Counted from the first letter of the stretch, positions 17,965 to 26,373 are shown. The stretch is 64,000 bases of DNA from Candidatus Alcyoniella australis (GCA_030765605.1 JAVCCG010000119.1:1-64000); one strand, 5' to 3'. Program-made: numbers and translations. The notes: a model not told the origin generated them from the sequence alone.

Positions 17965-20670
17965 TTACTCCTGGAAGGTGAACTTGTAGTTCACCGTTGC
18001 CGACCCGCCGACCGGTTTGGGGAACTTCATCCGCTGTACCCGGCGCAGGATGCAGGCCTCGACCTGTGGGTCGCCCAAGGTGCTTTGGGTGATCGTCGCG
18101 CTGACCACCGAGCCATCGGCGCCGACGTTGAAGCGGACCCAGACCACGCCCTCCAGGCCCGGATTGCGGCGCAGGCCCTCGCGATAGCAGACCTTCACCC
18201 GTCCGATGTACTCGGAGATGGTGCTGTTGATCTGATCGCGCGTCAGGCCCTTGGTCGCGGACGTCGGCGTCGGAGCGGGCGTGGCTGCGGGCGAGACGCC
18301 CGGCGGGGGCGTCACGGGCACGGCGTCGAGGTCGACGGTCTCGGGCGTCGGCGTTACCGGCACGGCGTCGAGGTCGACCATCTCGGAGGGCGTCGGCGCG
18401 GGAGTCGGGACCGGTGTCGGAACGGGAGTGGGCGCGATCGGCTCCGGTGTCGGTACGGGAGTCGGCGCGGGAGTTGGTGCGGGGGTCGGAACCGGGATCG
18501 CTGCTGCGGCGCGACGTTCGCGCGCCAGCTCGCGTTTGGTGCTCGCCTCGCCGGAATTGGGGTTGACCGCCAGCGCCTCGCTGAAGCGGTCGATCGCCCA
18601 ATCCCAGTTCTGCTGATTCATCGCCTGGTCGCCCTGGCCGATCAGCGCGCTCTCCATTGAGCGCAGGCGGTTGTTGGCCGTGGAGTTACCCGAGTCGATG
18701 CCAAGCACCTGGCGGTACTTGTTGGCGGCCGTGCGGAACGCGCCCCTGCGGTAGTCGGTGTTGGCGCGCGCGAGCAGCGATTCAACGCGACGGTCGACCT
18801 GCGGGGTCGGCGCGGGCTGACGGGTCGCCGCCGGCGGGGGGGTGGGTTTGACGGTCTGTGCGGGCAGCGGCTCGGGGCTGGGCTGCGGCGTGGTCTGGAC
18901 GACCGGCTCGTCGCCGGCGAACAGCTCGGCGATCTGGTCGCGGTAGAGCGCAAAGGCCACAACGCAGCCGATGAGCACCACCGCCGCGATAATTATAATC
19001 GACATCAAGCGGCTGTCCTGCCGTTTGGGCTTGAGCGGTTTGAACACTGCGGAGGGCACCGATGTCGGGGGTTCTACGGCCGCGGCTATTGGCTTGGGCT
19101 CGAACTCCTCGACCAGGGGTTGCTCGATTTCGGCCGGCGGTGCTTCGGCAGCCTCGGGCTCGGGCGGCTCGGGCTCTGAGGGCGTGATCGGGGGCGGAGT
19201 CTCGAACCCGGAGAGGAAGTCGCTTACAACGTCGCGCTCCTTCTCACTGATCGGCGGCTCCATCTGATCAGAGGGCGGCTCTTCCACGGTCTGCTCAACG
19301 GAGGGCTGCTCGATTTGCGTAAGCTGTTCAACATCATCCGGCTCAGCCTCAAACTGCCCGTGGTCGATGTAGCGGTCGGGCTGCTGGGTGGCGGCGTCGC
19401 TGATCAGCATTTCGTCGTCGGACTCGGGCAGGGGGGTCTCGGAGACGGCCTTGCCGAAAACCTCCTGGATCACTTCGGCGCCGATTACCGGTTTGCCCTC
19501 TTCGGGCTTGGGCTGCGGCTTTTCTTCGGCAACCGTCGCGGTGGTTTCGCCGTCCATCAGGTCGCCCAGTTCGAGTCCCTCAATCGGTTCTGCGGCGGCC
19601 GGTTGGGTTACGATCGGTTCCTCGGGCTGCTCCGCGGGCTGCTCGTCAACGGCGAAGACGTCGATTTCCGCTTCGCTGGCAGGCGCCTCGGGTTCGGCCT
19701 GGGCCCCGGAGGGTTCGATATAGCTGCCCTCGAATGCCTGTATCAGGGCCTGCTTCAGTTCCGCTGCGCTGCCGTAGCGCGATGCCGGGCTGTTGGCCAG
19801 GCAAGCCTTGACTACCCAGCCCAGGGCCTCGGGGAAGCTGCGGCTGATCTCGATGGCGTCGCCCACCTCGTCGCTGGGAGCCGAACCGGTGAGCATCGCG
19901 TGGGCCAATGCGCCGACCGAGTAGATGTCCGCGGCCGGACCGGCGTTGGGCGATTGGGCCCTGACCTCCGGTGCGCGGTACTCGCCGCCGTCCACCATCG
20001 CTAACTGGGACTTGGGCATTTTCAGCAGCAGGCCGCCGGCAATGCCGAAATCGGCGATGCGCGCGCCGTTCTTGAGCAGGAAGATGTTTTGCGGCCGCAG
20101 GTTCAGATGCGGCAGGCGCTTGTGCGCCTCGCTCAGGGCGTCACAGATTTCGAACAGGGTGGACTGGAGCTGCTCCAGGCCCAGCTCCTTTTTCTTGTCG
20201 TGCAGCAGCCGCAGCAGGGTGGCCAGTGTCTGGCCGATCAGGTACTCGTAGACCACGTAGGTCTGGCCGCTCTGTTCGCCGAACTCCAGCACGCGCGAGA
20301 TGTCGCGCTGGTCCAGGGATTGGGCGCGTTTGATGCAGCCCACGAACTGTTCCTTGGAGCCCTGGTCGGGAAGCAGGCGTTCGTAGATCGTCTTGACCGC
20401 GACGGTTTTACGCGTCTGCTGGTCCTGACAGCGGTAGACGATGCCGAAATTGCCTCTTCCGATCAGGCCCTTGACCAGGTAATGGCCGCCGACGATCTCG
20501 CCCACGGCGTATGTCTTGGTGGTGGTCGCCTGGTCGATACTGCTCTCGATGGACTCGATCGCCTCATCGGAGAACAGGGCGTCGCCGATGTCCTTGGGGA
20601 GCTGTTTGCCGCAGTTGATGCAGGTCGTCTTATACAGCGGCGTTTGCCGCTTACAATAGGGGCAGATCAT
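17965..20670 (-). CDS. Zinc-ribbon pseudokinase with TPR and AgmX/PglI (TonB-like) C-terminal domain
   Basis: 901 residues with an unusual order. Residues 3-20 form a zinc ribbon (Cys3, Cys6, Cys17, Cys20). Residues 60-310 form a Hanks-type kinase fold with GRGNFG (71-76), Lys93, DFG (207-209) and YRAPE. In the catalytic loop HRD is HLN (188-190), so the catalytic Asp is Asn190. An acidic/Pro linker, a membrane helix (about 553-573), a TPR region and Pro/Thr repeats follow. The end (806-901) is a TonB/AgmX/PglI-type domain with CYREGLRRNPGLEG and GDPQVEACI. A cytoplasmic pseudokinase thus appears tied to a periplasmic energy- or contact-transducing tail. First gene of a four-gene operon with a good promoter. 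Confidence 0.88.
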   Translation of the reverse strand: MICPYCKRQTPLYKTTCINCGKQLPKDIGDALFSDEAIESIESSIDQATTTKTYAVGEIVGGHYLVKGLIGRGNFGIVYRCQDQQTRKTVAVKTIYERLLPDQGSKEQFVGCIKRAQSLDQRDISRVLEFGEQSGQTYVVYEYLIGQTLATLLRLLHDKKKELGLEQLQSTLFEICDALSEAHKRLPHLNLRPQNIFLLKNGARIADFGIAGGLLLKMPKSQLAMVDGGEYRAPEVRAQSPNAGPAADIYSVGALAHAMLTGSAPSDEVGDAIEISRSFPEALGWVVKACLANSPASRYGSAAELKQALIQAFEGSYIEPSGAQAEPEAPASEAEIDVFAVDEQPAEQPEEPIVTQPAAAEPIEGLELGDLMDGETTATVAEEKPQPKPEEGKPVIGAEVIQEVFGKAVSETPLPESDDEMLISDAATQQPDRYIDHGQFEAEPDDVEQLTQIEQPSVEQTVEEPPSDQMEPPISEKERDVVSDFLSGFETPPPITPSEPEPPEPEAAEAPPAEIEQPLVEEFEPKPIAAAVEPPTSVPSAVFKPLKPKRQDSRLMSIIIIAAVVLIGCVVAFALYRDQIAELFAGDEPVVQTTPQPSPEPLPAQTVKPTPPPAATRQPAPTPQVDRRVESLLARANTDYRRGAFRTAANKYRQVLGIDSGNSTANNRLRSMESALIGQGDQAMNQQNWDWAIDRFSEALAVNPNSGEASTKRELARERRAAAAIPVPTPAPTPAPTPVPTPEPIAPTPVPTPVPTPAPTPSEMVDLDAVPVTPTPETVDLDAVPVTPPPGVSPAATPAPTPTSATKGLTRDQINSTISEYIGRVKVCYREGLRRNPGLEGVVWVRFNVGADGSVVSATITQSTLGDPQVEACILRRVQRMKFPKPVGGSATVNYKFTFQE

Positions 20671-20748
20671 GCCAACCCTCGATGTTTATCATCAGGATTC
20701 CGCAGATATGGAATCCCCTTTCAGTTTTGGCTCCCGAAGCCGCCATAG

Positions 20749-20777
20749 CTTATACGCGGCAAAACGTATATTTGCAA
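20749..20777 (-). promoter_or_regulatory. Candidate sigma-70 promoter of the pseudokinase operon
   Basis: Leftward TTGCAA (20777-20772) and TATAAG (20754-20749) with a 17-base spacer. Transcription would start near 20742, about 70 bases before the ATG at 20670, which has GAGGG upstream. Confidence 0.55.
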
Positions 20778-20800
20778 GACCAGAGGTCTGAGGTCAAGTA

Positions 20801-20829
20801 TTGAAGCATACTCGTACCGTTTCTATTGG
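20801..20829 (+). promoter_or_regulatory. Candidate sigma-70 promoter for the CCA-adding-type gene
   Basis: TTGAAG (20801-20806), 17-base spacer, TATTGG (20824-20829). A start near 20836 supports translation from ATG 20884 instead of the upstream ATG at 20833. It is divergent from the pseudokinase promoter 25 bases away. Confidence 0.45.
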
Positions 20830-20883
20830 ACAATGCCGAGTCGCAGACAGTTCTATCCGGGCCCGGCCGTGCTATGCTTGGTC

Positions 20884-22113
20884 ATGCGCAACAGCCTCGA
20901 TTTCCTCACAAATCCGCCGCCTGGATTGGCTGCGGCGATCCAGGCCGCGCGCGAGCTGGGGCTCGAGGCGCACCTGGTTGGCGGCGCGGTGCGCGACCTG
21001 CTGCTTGGACGCGAGCCGATCGATTTCGACATCATGCTCGAGCGCGACGCTGACCAAGCGGCCCGGCGCTGCGCCGAGCTGCTCGGCGGCTCGGTGGTGG
21101 TGGTCAACCGCCGTTTTTCCACAGCGCGGGTGGTGCGCGGCAGATTGGCCCCGGTGGACCTGCTCGACCGCCAGGGCGGGTTGGACCAAGACCTCGGGCT
21201 GCGCGACTTCACGGCCAACGCCATGGCCTGGCGCCTGGCGCCGCAGCTCGACCGGCGGCCGGTCGATCCCTTTGACGGCGAGCGCGATGCTCGACAGGGA
21301 CTGGTGCGCGCGGTCGGGCCGCACAGCGTTATTGATCAGCCGATCAGGGCCCTGCGCGCGTTCCGCCTGATGGCGCTGTTCGGGCCGCAGGCGCAGATCG
21401 AGCCCCAGACCGTCGAGCAGCTCCAATCGGCCGCGCCGGGTCTGCCGCAGGAGCCCGGAGAGACCGCGGGGCGCGAGCTGTTCGGCGCGTTGACGATTCC
21501 CGGTCTGGCCAAGCGGCTGGAGCTGATGCGCGACTCGGGCGTGCTTTCCGCGATCCTGCCCGAGCTGTACGACGCTGCTCCGCGCGCCGTGCTCCGGGCT
21601 CGGGCGCTGGAACGATTGACCTGCGCGGGGCTACCCGACGAGTACGCTGGGTACCTCGACCGGACGGCCCCGCTGGTGGCCCTGGCCCTGTTCGGCGCGC
21701 AGGAGAACACCGATGGTCGTCAGATGTTGCGTCGGCTGCGTCGGCCGCGGGCTCAGATCAAGTCGTTGGAGGCGTTGAGGTCCGGAGCGGCGCGCATCGG
21801 CGACGCCGATCGCTTGACGTTGCGGACCCTGGCCTTTGAGCTGGGCATCGACGCGCTGGGTGCGGCGCTGGTCGCGTCCTGCGATGCACATAATCCCCTG
21901 GACTTGCTCAGCGCCATGCTGCGCGAACTACCCATCGGCCTGGACTTGGCGCGGCATCCGCTGCTCAGCGGACACGACCTGGTCCAGCTCGGGGCCCAGC
22001 CCGGGCCTGGTCTGGGGGAGTTGTTGCAGCGGCTGGACACGGAGCGGCTTGCCGATCCGTCAATCGAGCGTAATCGTGCGTTGGAACTAGCGCGGGATTG
22101 GATTACGGCTTAG
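20884..22113 (+). CDS. CCA-adding/poly(A) polymerase-family nucleotidyltransferase
   Basis: 409 residues of the class II tRNA nucleotidyltransferase / poly(A) polymerase family. The head has GGAVRDLLLG and DFDIML with the two metal-binding aspartates, then LRDFTANAMA, DPFDGERDARQGLVRAVG and RALRAFRLMA (the usual PxRxLRAxRF helix). The C-terminal half lacks a recognisable HD phosphohydrolase motif. It could add the tRNA 3' CCA or part of it; the window's tRNA-His gene already encodes CCA, so a repair role is possible. Start chosen from the promoter position. Its stop overlaps the convergent lipoprotein gene by four bases. Confidence 0.88.
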   Translation: MRNSLDFLTNPPPGLAAAIQAARELGLEAHLVGGAVRDLLLGREPIDFDIMLERDADQAARRCAELLGGSVVVVNRRFSTARVVRGRLAPVDLLDRQGGLDQDLGLRDFTANAMAWRLAPQLDRRPVDPFDGERDARQGLVRAVGPHSVIDQPIRALRAFRLMALFGPQAQIEPQTVEQLQSAAPGLPQEPGETAGRELFGALTIPGLAKRLELMRDSGVLSAILPELYDAAPRAVLRARALERLTCAGLPDEYAGYLDRTAPLVALALFGAQENTDGRQMLRRLRRPRAQIKSLEALRSGAARIGDADRLTLRTLAFELGIDALGAALVASCDAHNPLDLLSAMLRELPIGLDLARHPLLSGHDLVQLGAQPGPGLGELLQRLDTERLADPSIERNRALELARDWITA

Positions 22114-22721
22114 TCGGATTTACGCCGGCCCAGATAGACCTCGTCGGGAATTTCGAGCAACAGATAGGCGTTGTAATAGGTGCGCGCACGCCCCTCGCGC
22201 CGCTCCTCCCAACGTTGCCAAAAGCTTTCGGCGTCGAACTGATGCTCCTGGTCCGGGGCGAACATCGCGGAGAACACCAGCCGCTCCAGGGCCGCGCGTG
22301 CGGTGTTCAGCATCTCGCGGGGCGATTGCTCGTCCAGGCCGCGGTGCGCGAGCAGATCGTCGATCCACTGCCGGGCCGCGTCGAGACGCGCGGCATCCAA
22401 GGCGTCGGCGGAGGTCGACAGCCCTTGGGCGCGGCCCACGATCAGCGTCAGTCCCTGCGCCGGTTCGAGGCACGAGGAATTGGAGCCGAAGGTCCAGCAC
22501 GGCCTGAGGCGCGGCTGCTGTTCGCGCACCATGCGCAACGGGGCGGGATCGCCGGAGTCAACGTCGCTCCACGCCGCGGGCTGAGGCTGGGGCAGCACGA
22601 ACTGCGGTGTGACCAATCCGTCGTCAGGACGCGGCGGCGGCTCGACCTTGACGATCGGCGCGTTGCCCGCGCAGCAGGCGAGCAGCAACAGCAGCGCGAT
22701 CAGCCAAAGCAGGCGCATCAT
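22110..22721 (-). CDS. Putative lipoprotein of unknown function
   Basis: 203 residues. The hydrophobic start MMRLLWLIALLLLLACCAG gives a lipobox with Cys at about 16. A Pro-rich stretch and a mixed alpha/beta domain follow, with SSCLEPAQGLTLIVGRAQGL and a C-terminal helical RTYYNAYLLLEIPDEVYLG. The last part, where an NAYLLLEIP strand follows an Arg-rich helix, resembles the LPP20/FlgP-like domain of small lipoproteins, which is only a suggestion. ATG 22721 overlaps the previous stop as ATGA. It is the last gene of the envelope operon that starts at 26.1 kb. Confidence 0.7.
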   Translation of the reverse strand: MMRLLWLIALLLLLACCAGNAPIVKVEPPPRPDDGLVTPQFVLPQPQPAAWSDVDSGDPAPLRMVREQQPRLRPCWTFGSNSSCLEPAQGLTLIVGRAQGLSTSADALDAARLDAARQWIDDLLAHRGLDEQSPREMLNTARAALERLVFSAMFAPDQEHQFDAESFWQRWEERREGRARTYYNAYLLLEIPDEVYLGRRKSD

Positions 22722-23806
22722 TGGGCGAAGTAGAGCATCTCGACTAGGCACTCGCCGCGAAGTGTCTGCGGCGTGCCGCCGGATTGCTCGATGTTGATCG
22801 TGTAGCGCGCGCCAAAGCGATAGGTCGCCAGATGGTCGACCACCGCCGAGGCCAGTATGCCCTGCACGCGCGGCAGTTGGTCCAACCCGTCGAAGGATTG
22901 CAGTCGTTGCCCGAGCTCGAGTTCCACCCGCACCCGGCGGCCCTCGATTGTCGCCTCGGCCACGGTGCGCATCGGCAGGCTAAAGCCGTAGGTCGGGTCG
23001 GAAGCGAACTGCGCATCGTTCCAGCTCACCGCGGCGTCGGCCCCGCTGAATTCACGGCCGCAGACGATCATCGCGCCCTGATGCTTGCCCCCGTCGGCCG
23101 GGAGGAAGCGGAACAGGTCGACACTGATCTCGTCGGTGTGGATTCGTGCGCTGAGCCAGTTGCGCGAGAAGGAGAACAGCGGTATGTCCGACCAGGTGTG
23201 GTCGGCGTAAACCCAGCCGTTGATCGGATGCGATTTACCGCTGATCTCGATCGTCCCCGCAATCCGGCCGCGCGGCACGAACACGTTCCATTTCCAGAAG
23301 CGTCCCTTGGATAGGCCGATGGTGCCGTTGCCGACCTTGAGCGGCTGGGCCAGCGCGTCGATCTGGGCTCGCAGCCGCAACTCGTCATCGTCGACCTGCA
23401 GTGTGTAATGCGGGTGCTCGCCGCGTAGCGACACGTCCTGGAAGCGCACCAGCAGGCGGTTTTGCGCAGCCTCGATGTAATCTAGGTCAAAGCGCGAGAT
23501 CTCGGTGATCGTTCCCTGGGGCGAAATGTAGGTCAGACCCAGGCTCGGGTTGCGGTCGCCCAGTCCGACGTTGGAGAGCATCAGGTTGCACAGCAGCACG
23601 CCGCCGTCATCCAGCGGGCAGATCAGGCCCCAGCTCTCGGCGTAGGTCTCGTTTCCCAGCGGATGCAGACCGATATCCGCGGCCGACAGCGGCTGTGCGT
23701 CGCCGGAAAGCGGGGAGACGATCGGCTCGGCCGCGACCGTTGCGAGCGCGGCGATCAGCACGACCGACAGGGCCAACGCGATTTGCGCCGACTTATTAAA
23801 AGCCAT
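22718..23806 (-). CDS. Exported lipocalin-like protein (AttH/CrtC/Svf1-like)
   Basis: 362 residues with a signal peptide (ALALSVVLIAALATVAAEP). The mature part has the paired lipocalin-like halves of the AttH/CrtC (hydroxyneurosporene synthase) and Svf1 families: ESWGLICPLDDGGVLLCNLMLS in the first half and the signature GWVYADHTWSDIPLF with NWLSARI in the second. Known relatives bind or hydrate isoprenoid or other lipids; exported bacterial ones are poorly characterised. ATG 23806 is chosen because it begins the signal peptide; it overlaps the thioesterase gene by 11 bases. Neighbours point to envelope lipid handling. Confidence 0.75.
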   Translation of the reverse strand: MAFNKSAQIALALSVVLIAALATVAAEPIVSPLSGDAQPLSAADIGLHPLGNETYAESWGLICPLDDGGVLLCNLMLSNVGLGDRNPSLGLTYISPQGTITEISRFDLDYIEAAQNRLLVRFQDVSLRGEHPHYTLQVDDDELRLRAQIDALAQPLKVGNGTIGLSKGRFWKWNVFVPRGRIAGTIEISGKSHPINGWVYADHTWSDIPLFSFSRNWLSARIHTDEISVDLFRFLPADGGKHQGAMIVCGREFSGADAAVSWNDAQFASDPTYGFSLPMRTVAEATIEGRRVRVELELGQRLQSFDGLDQLPRVQGILASAVVDHLATYRFGARYTINIEQSGGTPQTLRGECLVEMLYFAQ

Positions 23807-24215
23807 CGCTGAGCAGTGCCGACATCCGCTGGATGAAATCCTTGGCAAAGCGGCGCACGCGGCCCGTGCGGTCGGTGGTCGTGTGTCGGGTGTATCCCGT
23901 GGCGATCAGCTCGCCACTTGGATCGTCGACAATCTGGTAGTCCAGGCGCAGCCGCGCGCCGCTCAGCTCGGTGAGGATCGTGCGGATGCGCAGCACTTGG
24001 TCGTAGACCGCCGGTCGCAAATAGCGCACGTTGGCCTCGATCACCACCAGGTAGCGGTCGTTGTCAAAATAGTGGGTGCCCGGGAGGTCCAGGGTGCGGT
24101 ACCACTCGGCGCGGCCGATCTCGAAAAAGCGCAGGTAGTTGCCGTAGTAGACAATGCCCAGGGCGTCGGTGTCGCCGAACAGTACGCGCGTCTTGAACTC
24201 GACCAGCTTGTTCAT
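23796..24215 (-). CDS. Acyl-CoA thioesterase, YbgC/4HBT hot-dog family
   Basis: 139 residues, a standard single hot-dog domain. The active-site segment is FGDTDALGIVYYGNYLRFFE, with the Asp of the YbgC/4-hydroxybenzoyl-CoA thioesterase group (Asp-x-Asp-x-x-Gly-x-Val-Tyr-Tyr). It hydrolyses short- or medium-chain acyl-CoA thioesters in the cytoplasm; exact substrate unknown. Only the last 139 codons of a much longer open frame are real: ATG 24215 overlaps the gspN stop as ATGA. The YbgC relatives in E. coli travel with Tol-Pal genes, but here it sits in a different envelope operon. Confidence 0.92.
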   Translation of the reverse strand: MNKLVEFKTRVLFGDTDALGIVYYGNYLRFFEIGRAEWYRTLDLPGTHYFDNDRYLVVIEANVRYLRPAVYDQVLRIRTILTELSGARLRLDYQIVDDPSGELIATGYTRHTTTDRTGRVRRFAKDFIQRMSALLSDGF

Positions 24216-25150
24216 CGCGAGCGCAGTTGCTGGATGCGCGGATTGGACGGCGAGCCGCGCAGGTCCAGCCGGTAGTAGTCCTGGGAGTCCTGCTTGATGT
24301 TGAACTGGCCGGCGGCCATCTTCAGCGCCATGCCGTACTGCTGATCGAACTGCGGGCCGAGCTTGAACTTGGCGGTGTAGGCGTAGTTGCTCTTCATGAA
24401 GTCGCTGCTGTTGAGCGTCATCTTGCCCGAGAGCAAAACCTCGACCTGCTCGCCGAGCAGCGTCCCCTGGCTGATCGTCAGGTTGGGGTGCCGCAGCTCG
24501 AGCACCAGCTTGGTCGGATCGAACGCTATCGGGTCGATCTCGAAGGGCCCGACCAGCGGGATCGTCAGCTTGATCCCGGAGATCGACAGGCCGTTGAGGT
24601 CCAGATCGAGATTGCCGCCTGACTTGTCGCCGTTTGCCGGGCGCGCGTCTCGCACCAGGTGCAGCGCCACTGTGCCCGAGAGCTTGCCCGCGGCGCTGAA
24701 ATCGGCCAGGCCGCCGGGGATGTAACGCGGCAGGTCCAGCCGTGCGATGTCGAGGTCTTGCAGCTCGCAATCGATGTCCGAGCTGCCGCTGCCGGCGCTG
24801 AAGCGTCCGCTGAGCTTACCGCCGTAGGCCGCCACGTCCAGGTGCAGGCTGGCGCGTCCCCACAGCAGCGGAAACGGGTTAAGCCACAATTGCAGACTGT
24901 CGAATTCGGCGAAGGTCAGCGCCTGCTTGTTGTCCCACGACAGCGCGACGCCCTCGAGCCGGACCCCGCTTAAGTTGTGGCGTTCGATGCTGCGCACCTC
25001 GGCCTTGATCTTCATGCTGTCCTGCAGCTCGACCAGCGCCCAGCGTACAGCCGCCTCGGTGGGAAATTTGATCGCCAGGGAGAGGACGAATACCGCCAGG
25101 AAGAAGAGCAGGAACCCGAGTATTCGTCCGATGCTTTTAAGCTTTATCAT
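24212..25150 (-). CDS. GspN-like type II secretion/AsmA-type membrane protein
   Basis: 312 residues. One N-terminal membrane helix (ILGFLLFFLAVFVLSLAI) is followed by FPTEAAVRWAL and a periplasmic beta-rich domain. It alternates short strands such as LSGVRLEGVALSW and ends with IKQDSQDYYRLDLRGSPSNPRIQQL. This layout matches the GspN family found with deltaproteobacterial type II secretion, and the repeated beta pattern relates it to AsmA-like lipid-transport proteins. No other gsp gene is in the window. The neighbouring thioesterase, lipocalin and barrel genes fit a lipid or outer-membrane function as well as secretion. Confidence 0.78.
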   Translation of the reverse strand: MIKLKSIGRILGFLLFFLAVFVLSLAIKFPTEAAVRWALVELQDSMKIKAEVRSIERHNLSGVRLEGVALSWDNKQALTFAEFDSLQLWLNPFPLLWGRASLHLDVAAYGGKLSGRFSAGSGSSDIDCELQDLDIARLDLPRYIPGGLADFSAAGKLSGTVALHLVRDARPANGDKSGGNLDLDLNGLSISGIKLTIPLVGPFEIDPIAFDPTKLVLELRHPNLTISQGTLLGEQVEVLLSGKMTLNSSDFMKSNYAYTAKFKLGPQFDQQYGMALKMAAGQFNIKQDSQDYYRLDLRGSPSNPRIQQLRSR

Positions 25151-25209
25151 GCTGTGATCCGTCGCTGTTTATCGATCGCCCGACGCCGAGACCACGGGCG
25201 CTTGACGTA

Positions 25210-26145
25210 TCAGAATTGGACCGAGATCTCGATCGAGTGGTCGAAGGTGCGCGAGCGCTCGACGTTGCCGCGGAACGTGTAACCGATGGTCCCGGTTTCC
25301 GCGTACCAACCCAGTCCGACACTGTAGAAATCGAGCTCCTGGATCTCGTCCCAGAGGTATCCGCCGCGTAGCGCCAGGCGTTGAAACATAACTCCCTCGG
25401 CTCCGGTGGCGAACATGAAGGTCTTGTCCGCGTCCGCGTCGAAATCCTTGGTAACGTCGAAGGTGATCGTGGCGTATTCCATGATGTGGCCGGCCAGCCC
25501 GACGACCACGTCGCGGTACAGCTCGGGCTGATCGTCTTTGGGCGCGGGCCCGAGGATATGATGCGAGGCCAGCCCCACGCCGATCCAGGGGGTCGGGCGC
25601 AGGATCATGCCCACGTCGCCGGTCAGGGCGTATTCGTCCTCTTTGAGCTTGACGTACTGATAATTGACGCCGAAGAAGAACGTGTCGTAGAAGTTGCCGG
25701 CCGTCGCGAGGTAGATGCGGTAGTCCTCGTTCTCCTTGAAATTATGGTTGGGAAAATCGATGCCCGTGAAGCTCACGCCCGCGGCCACCGGGTTGGTCGT
25801 GGCCGAATCGACGATCGAGAAGTGCCAGATGTCCCAGATCTCCTTGAACTCGTCCGGGCCTCCAAGGGGAGGCACGAGGAACTCGGAGCGCTGGTAGTTG
25901 GCGTCGACCCAGTACAGCTCGTGCTGGGCGATCCCTGCGGGATTGAACTGGATCGCGTTGCAATCGTCGGCAACTGCCACGAATGCAGTGCCCATGGCCA
26001 ACGGCTTGACGCCGGGGAAGAACACGCGGGCGTAAGCCGGAGCGCAGGGCAGCGCCAGGTACAGCGCGGTGAGCACAGCGATCCAGGCCCAACGTTGATT
26101 GATCCGGTCGCCGAGATGTTTGGAGAGCAGCTTCATAAGCCCCAT
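25210..26145 (-). CDS. PorV/PorQ-like outer-membrane beta-barrel protein
   Basis: 311 residues. The signal peptide ends APAYARVF. The mature start VKPLAMGTAFVAVADDCNAIQFNPAG is the hallmark of the PorV/PorQ/UPF0164 and FadL-like barrels, whose N-terminus plugs the pore. Amphipathic strands continue to a terminal EISVQF with the C-terminal Phe required for barrel assembly. The ATG at 26145 has AAAGG six bases upstream. It is the first gene of an operon running to 22110 with GspN, a thioesterase, a lipocalin-like protein and a lipoprotein. Confidence 0.85.
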   Translation of the reverse strand: MGLMKLLSKHLGDRINQRWAWIAVLTALYLALPCAPAYARVFFPGVKPLAMGTAFVAVADDCNAIQFNPAGIAQHELYWVDANYQRSEFLVPPLGGPDEFKEIWDIWHFSIVDSATTNPVAAGVSFTGIDFPNHNFKENEDYRIYLATAGNFYDTFFFGVNYQYVKLKEDEYALTGDVGMILRPTPWIGVGLASHHILGPAPKDDQPELYRDVVVGLAGHIMEYATITFDVTKDFDADADKTFMFATGAEGVMFQRLALRGGYLWDEIQELDFYSVGLGWYAETGTIGYTFRGNVERSRTFDHSIEISVQF

Positions 26146-26246
26146 TTTTTGCCTTTAAATTTGTCCAAAGGCTACAGGATATGCTGGGAAACTGTCAATC
26201 GAGCGGCGTGCGCCCGCAGGCCCCGATGTCCGTAGATGCGAATCCC

Positions 26247-26275
26247 TTGACACGTTATGGGGCTTTGATTAGCCT
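26247..26275 (+). promoter_or_regulatory. Sigma-70 promoter of tRNA-His
   Basis: A perfect TTGACA (26247-26252), 17-base spacer and TAGCCT (26270-26275). The predicted transcript starts about five bases before the mature tRNA. Confidence 0.65.
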
Positions 26276-26286
26276 TTGTCGGCCCA

Positions 26287-26362
26287 GGGGACGTAGCTCA
26301 GTTGGTAGAGCACTGGATTGTGGTTCCAGGCGTCAAGGGTTCGAGCCCCTTCGTCCCTTCCA
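26287..26362 (+). tRNA. tRNA-His (anticodon GTG), CCA encoded
   Basis: A full cloverleaf folds: acceptor GGGGACG/CGTCCCT, D stem GCTC/GAGC, anticodon stem CTGGA/TCCAG around TTGTGGT (anticodon GTG, G37), a GCGTC variable region, and T stem AAGGG/CCCTT with a TTCGAGC loop. CCA is encoded at 26360-26362. Unusual points: the first acceptor pair is G1-U72, the discriminator is U73 and the base before G1 is A (26286). Bacterial tRNA-His normally has a G(-1)-C73 pair; here the same positions would give A(-1)-U73. The gene has its own promoter and terminator. Confidence 0.93.
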
Positions 26363-26373
26363 TCGACCTTCAG

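Noticed and set aside
18250-18500. Short tandem repeats resembling a CRISPR or minisatellite
   Set aside because: They encode Pro/Thr/Ala repeats of the pseudokinase linker in frame, with varying unit length and no spacers.
24216-24770. Long N-terminal extension of the thioesterase
   Set aside because: It is the out-of-frame image of gspN; the 4HBT domain starts at the ATG overlapping the gspN stop.
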